From: Candidatus Bathyarchaeota archaeon
Lineage (GTDB): Archaea > Thermoproteota > Bathyarchaeia > Bathyarchaeales > Bathycorpusculaceae
NCBI GenBank assembly: GCA_013388905.1
Contig: JACAEI010000039.1
Span: 1-64,000, forward strand
Reading direction: 5' to 3'
DNA length: 64,000 nt
Positions within the stretch are counted from its first letter, which is position 1; each line of letters starts with the position of its first letter. This document shows positions 59,868-64,000 of this stretch, in pieces. The notes beneath the pieces are model-generated. The model saw nothing but the letters and a program-made list of their open reading frames with translations, was not told where the DNA came from and searched no databases. Position numbers and translations under genes: made by a program.

Positions 59868-61189
59868 GCGACATGCTTAACAAGACTGAAGCAATAGTTA
59901 AAAAGGCGAAAAGCTTAGGCGCAGACGAAGTTGTCGCCAAAACAACTTTTGGCAAATACAGACAGGTACGTTTCAGCAATAATCAGGTGGACATAACTGT
60001 TGCATGGAACGACTATGTTACAGACGTTGCCTTAGCTTGGAAAAAAAGAGTTGTAGCCACACAAATTCGCAACTTTCAAAATGTTGACGCAAACATTGAA
60101 AAACTATTGAAGCTAGCCAAGGTATCAAAAGAAAACCCAATGTTCGGAGGCTTTGCAAAGGGCAGTTTCAAGTATGCAAAAAGCAATGCAGATAAAAAAC
60201 TTCAGAATCTCGAAGACCCAATAGGATACGTTTCTGAGGCAATAGGGGCGGCTGAAAAAGAAGTTGGCTCACGCGTTGAGAGTGGAGGCATACTGTTCTC
60301 GAAATTTGAAGACGTTTACCTAGTTTCTTCCGAAGGCCCTATAGGTGTAGACAGTCGTTCAGCAATTGAGCTTTCTATAAGAGCTTTCTCGGAAAGAGAA
60401 GCCTCAGGACATGGCGTCGAATGCAGCTCATCATTAAAAGATTTTAACCCTTCCAGAGCCGGCACTAAAGCTGGAGAAATTGCAAAGTTGGCCAAAAATC
60501 CCAAAGTTGGCGAAGAAGGCGTCTACGATGTTGTCTTCGACCCTTTGATATTCGGCTCGTCGCTTGCTGTTTGGGGTTCGATGGCTTCTGCTTTCCGCAT
60601 CATGATTCAGTTCAGTGTCTTCGTTGACAAGCTGGGGCAAAAGGTGGCTCCAGAATTTGTCACTGTGAAGGATAATCCCGCTGCGTATTCTATGTCTAAT
60701 CGTGTCTTCGATGATGAAGGAGTTCCAACTCGAGAAAACGTTATAATCGACTGCGGTATACTCAAGACGTATCTTCATAACACGTCTACTGCCAAAATAT
60801 TCAAGACTGAAACAACTGGAAATGCTGGGCTAGTGTTTCCAAATCCTTGGAACATTGAAGTCGAACCTGGTAACATGCGTAAGGATGAGCTTTTCAAAGA
60901 AGTGAAACGAGGGCTTTATTTCACGAACACATGGTATACACGTTTCCAAAATTACGCTAGGGGCGACTTTTCAACCATCCCCCGAGATGGCATTTTCCTA
61001 GTCGAAAAAGGCGAAATAAAACAATCGTTGAAGGATTTACGCATAAGTGACAATGTCCTGAACATGCTAAATAATATTGTTGCGTTCTCTAAAGAGCGCC
61101 AGCATGTGCACTGGTGGGGAGAGGCGGATCCGCCGTCGCTTTCGCCATACGCTTTAATCAAAAACGTCCACATAACTAAATCGAGATAG
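59864..61189 (+). CDS. tldE: TldE/PmbA-type partner subunit
   Basis: Homologous to TldD but without the HExxxH motif, as usual for the non-catalytic partner. SLGADEVVAKTTFGKYRQVR, VVFDPLIFGSSLAVWG, FDDEGVPTRENVIIDCGILK and GDFSTIPRDGIFLVEKGEI. 441 aa. T-runs follow its stop. Confidence 0.94.
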   Translation: MSDMLNKTEAIVKKAKSLGADEVVAKTTFGKYRQVRFSNNQVDITVAWNDYVTDVALAWKKRVVATQIRNFQNVDANIEKLLKLAKVSKENPMFGGFAKGSFKYAKSNADKKLQNLEDPIGYVSEAIGAAEKEVGSRVESGGILFSKFEDVYLVSSEGPIGVDSRSAIELSIRAFSEREASGHGVECSSSLKDFNPSRAGTKAGEIAKLAKNPKVGEEGVYDVVFDPLIFGSSLAVWGSMASAFRIMIQFSVFVDKLGQKVAPEFVTVKDNPAAYSMSNRVFDDEGVPTRENVIIDCGILKTYLHNTSTAKIFKTETTGNAGLVFPNPWNIEVEPGNMRKDELFKEVKRGLYFTNTWYTRFQNYARGDFSTIPRDGIFLVEKGEIKQSLKDLRISDNVLNMLNNIVAFSKERQHVHWWGEADPPSLSPYALIKNVHITKSR

Positions 61190-61205
61190 GCAGTGCCACT
61201 ACAAC

Positions 61206-61223
61206 TTTTTTTCTTCTTTTTTT
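61206..61223 (+). terminator. T-run terminator after tldE
   Basis: Two runs of seven T separated by CTTC lie about 17 nt after the tldE stop, upstream of the tRNA gene. Typical of archaeal hairpin-free termination. Confidence 0.5.
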
Positions 61224-61271
61224 AGGAGACAAAAGTTTATGTCAAATCTTCTGCATAGCGTAAGCATAATT

Positions 61272-61345
61272 GCGGTCGTAGTCTAGCTTGGTTAGGACAT
61301 CGGCTTCCCAAGCCGGTTACCCGGGTTCAAATCCCGGCGACCGCA
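61272..61345 (+). tRNA. tRNA-Gly (CCC)
   Basis: Acceptor GCGGTCG/CGACCGC, D arm GTCTAGCTTGGTTAGGAC, anticodon arm TCGGC-TTCCCAA-GCCGG (anticodon CCC; the last C-G pair slips by one), T arm CCGGG-TTCAAAT-CCCGG, discriminator A. The 3' CCA is not encoded. No intron. Confidence 0.95.
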
Positions 61346-61393
61346 CTGAAATCATGCTTGTAGATTCGTTAACCGCTGAGAATTTTTATCTGT

Positions 61394-62425
61394 TTAATAA
61401 TAGCTCAAGTTTTCCTTCGTTAGACGCTGATACTCTCTTATAAAGGATTGTTTCATGTTGTTTTTGCGTTTTTCTGGAAGAAAAGAAGAATCAACAGCGT
61501 TTAGGCTAATCTCGAAAAGTTCAGAGATTGTGAAGCCGAGTTTGCGGTGAAGCTGTAAATACTCGTTATTCATGTTGGTTCCGAACATGGAGGGGTCATC
61601 CGTGTTCACTGAGACTCTAATGCCATTCTCGAAAAAGGCTTTAATAGGATGCTTTTCAATCGATTCAACAACGCCTGTTTTCACGTTGCTCGTTGGACAT
61701 GCCTCGATTGCTATGCCCTGCTCTAACAAATACCACATTAGTTTGGGGTCTTTGCCTGCGGCGACTCCGTGTCCAATACGCTCAACGCCTAATTCTTTAA
61801 CAGCTTCCCATATACTTTCGGGTCCAGCAGCTTCGCCAGCATGAGCAACCAGATGCAATCCCATTTTTTTGGCTCTTCTGTAAACTGGTGCATATGGCTT
61901 CGGCGGAAATAGTTCTTCGCTGCCTCCAATGTCGATTGAAACGATGTTGTCGTTTTTGCTCTCTATCAAGTCGAGGATTTGCATGCCAACTTTCGGACCA
62001 TAATTGCGAACAAGGTCTATCCTAAGATTGCATTCGATGCCGAAATCACTGCGGGCTCTGGAAACGCCTCTATTAATTGCGTCGAGCATTTTGCCGTAAT
62101 CTAAGCCTTGCAGCACGTGGTCTGAAGCAGAAAAACTCGCTTCAACATAGCGCACATTACACTTTGCGTCAGACTCGAGCATTTCGTAAGTAATGCGTTC
62201 GAACTGATTCTCCTCTGTGATGCACGCCATAACAGTGCAGTATATAGAAATGAAATGTGGAAAGTCACGGTATTGGAAAAAACTGTGAATGTCATCCACC
62301 GTTTTAAAGAGTTTCTTGTCGCTTTTTTCCATAAGCCAAAGCAACGTTTCAGGCTTAGTCGAGCCGACAATATGAACATGCTGCTCAACCTTAGGCAACG
62401 CCCTAATCAGCTTTTCAGCATCCAT
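61394..62425 (-). CDS. add: Adenosine deaminase
   Basis: Deaminates adenosine (or a related nucleoside) to inosine. The metal-binding His pair is in VEQHVHIVGSTKPETLLWLM. LVAHAGEAAGPESIWEAV holds the catalytic His/Glu, ERIGHGVAA the next His, and VSVNTDDPSMFGT the metal Asp. 343 aa. The usual KAELHLHLDG opening is KVEQHVHIVG here, so specificity may differ from standard ADA. Single gene, minus strand. Confidence 0.92.
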   Translation of the reverse strand: MDAEKLIRALPKVEQHVHIVGSTKPETLLWLMEKSDKKLFKTVDDIHSFFQYRDFPHFISIYCTVMACITEENQFERITYEMLESDAKCNVRYVEASFSASDHVLQGLDYGKMLDAINRGVSRARSDFGIECNLRIDLVRNYGPKVGMQILDLIESKNDNIVSIDIGGSEELFPPKPYAPVYRRAKKMGLHLVAHAGEAAGPESIWEAVKELGVERIGHGVAAGKDPKLMWYLLEQGIAIEACPTSNVKTGVVESIEKHPIKAFFENGIRVSVNTDDPSMFGTNMNNEYLQLHRKLGFTISELFEISLNAVDSSFLPEKRKNNMKQSFIREYQRLTKENLSYY

Positions 62426-62497
62426 TAAATCACCACCAAAAAACGAATAAAATTCTAAATATTTATAGAATGTTTAAACCACCAATGAACGTAGCCA

Positions 62498-63998
<1,501 letters not shown>

Positions 63999-64000
63999 AA

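Overview
The window is a gene-dense stretch of an archaeal chromosome. TFB, Alba, FEN-1, Cdc48, Gar1, ribosomal proteins L7Ae, S28e, L24e and L40e, the archaeal-type AspRS and S-adenosylmethionine synthetase, and an initiator tRNA with a 1:72 A-T pair all point to Archaea. The gene mix (ferredoxin-dependent 2-oxoacid oxidoreductase, succinyl-CoA ligase, the methanopterin enzyme Ftr, an AmmeMemoRadiSam radical SAM enzyme, FAU-1, an Arcadin-1-like protein) suggests the TACK group, perhaps Bathyarchaeia. That placement is inference. Genes are short and tightly packed, often with 4-base overlaps. Starts often use TTG or GTG, with either a purine-rich ribosome site or a TATA box placed as for leaderless mRNA.

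Layout. 0-8 kb: truncated GMP synthase, acylphosphatase, RNA processing (RtcA, FAU-1, Trm5), and a winged-helix/S-layer-domain fusion. 8-20 kb: GlmS, an isoaspartyl methyltransferase with an unusual 31-nt interruption, TrpB2, FEN-1, EF-1beta, Cdc48, geranylgeranyl reductase, Pth2 and TruD. 20-30 kb: SAM synthetase divergent from an HTH-CBS regulator, GPN GTPase, a secreted transglutaminase-like protein, two radical SAM genes around a hairpin-rich gap, and a PAC2 protein. 30-38 kb: initiator tRNA, a secreted subtilase, a SPASM radical SAM protein, and L7Ae-S28e-L24e divergent from gar1-tfb. 38-44 kb: L40e, sucCD with an Lrp-like regulator, Alba, a NusA-like KH protein and AspRS. 45-55.5 kb: a purine cluster (purF-purD, then HAD phosphatase, ftr and a PfkB kinase, facing purM-S-L-Q). 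55.5-64 kb: korABC, tldD/tldE, tRNA-Gly(CCC), adenosine deaminase and an NfnB/GltD-like flavoprotein with the tail of its upstream partner.

Most striking observation. The isoaspartyl methyltransferase gene at about 10 kb is split by 31 nt whose ends fold into a bulge-helix-bulge motif: a 4-bp central helix, two 3-nt bulges and a 5-bp inner helix. Cutting at the usual positions in the bulges removes exactly 31 nt and rejoins the conserved PCMT segment in frame. This looks like an archaeal pre-mRNA intron, removed by the tRNA splicing endonuclease, in a gene where I know of none described.

Other points of note: purF has its catalytic cysteine but no ordinary start codon; a minus-strand gene near 44.6 kb is broken at a run of six A; a near-perfect 24-bp palindrome lies between the winged-helix/S-layer protein and glmS; a hairpin masks a ribosome binding site upstream of the NusA-like gene; and a structured, possibly transcribed RNA lies between two radical SAM genes.
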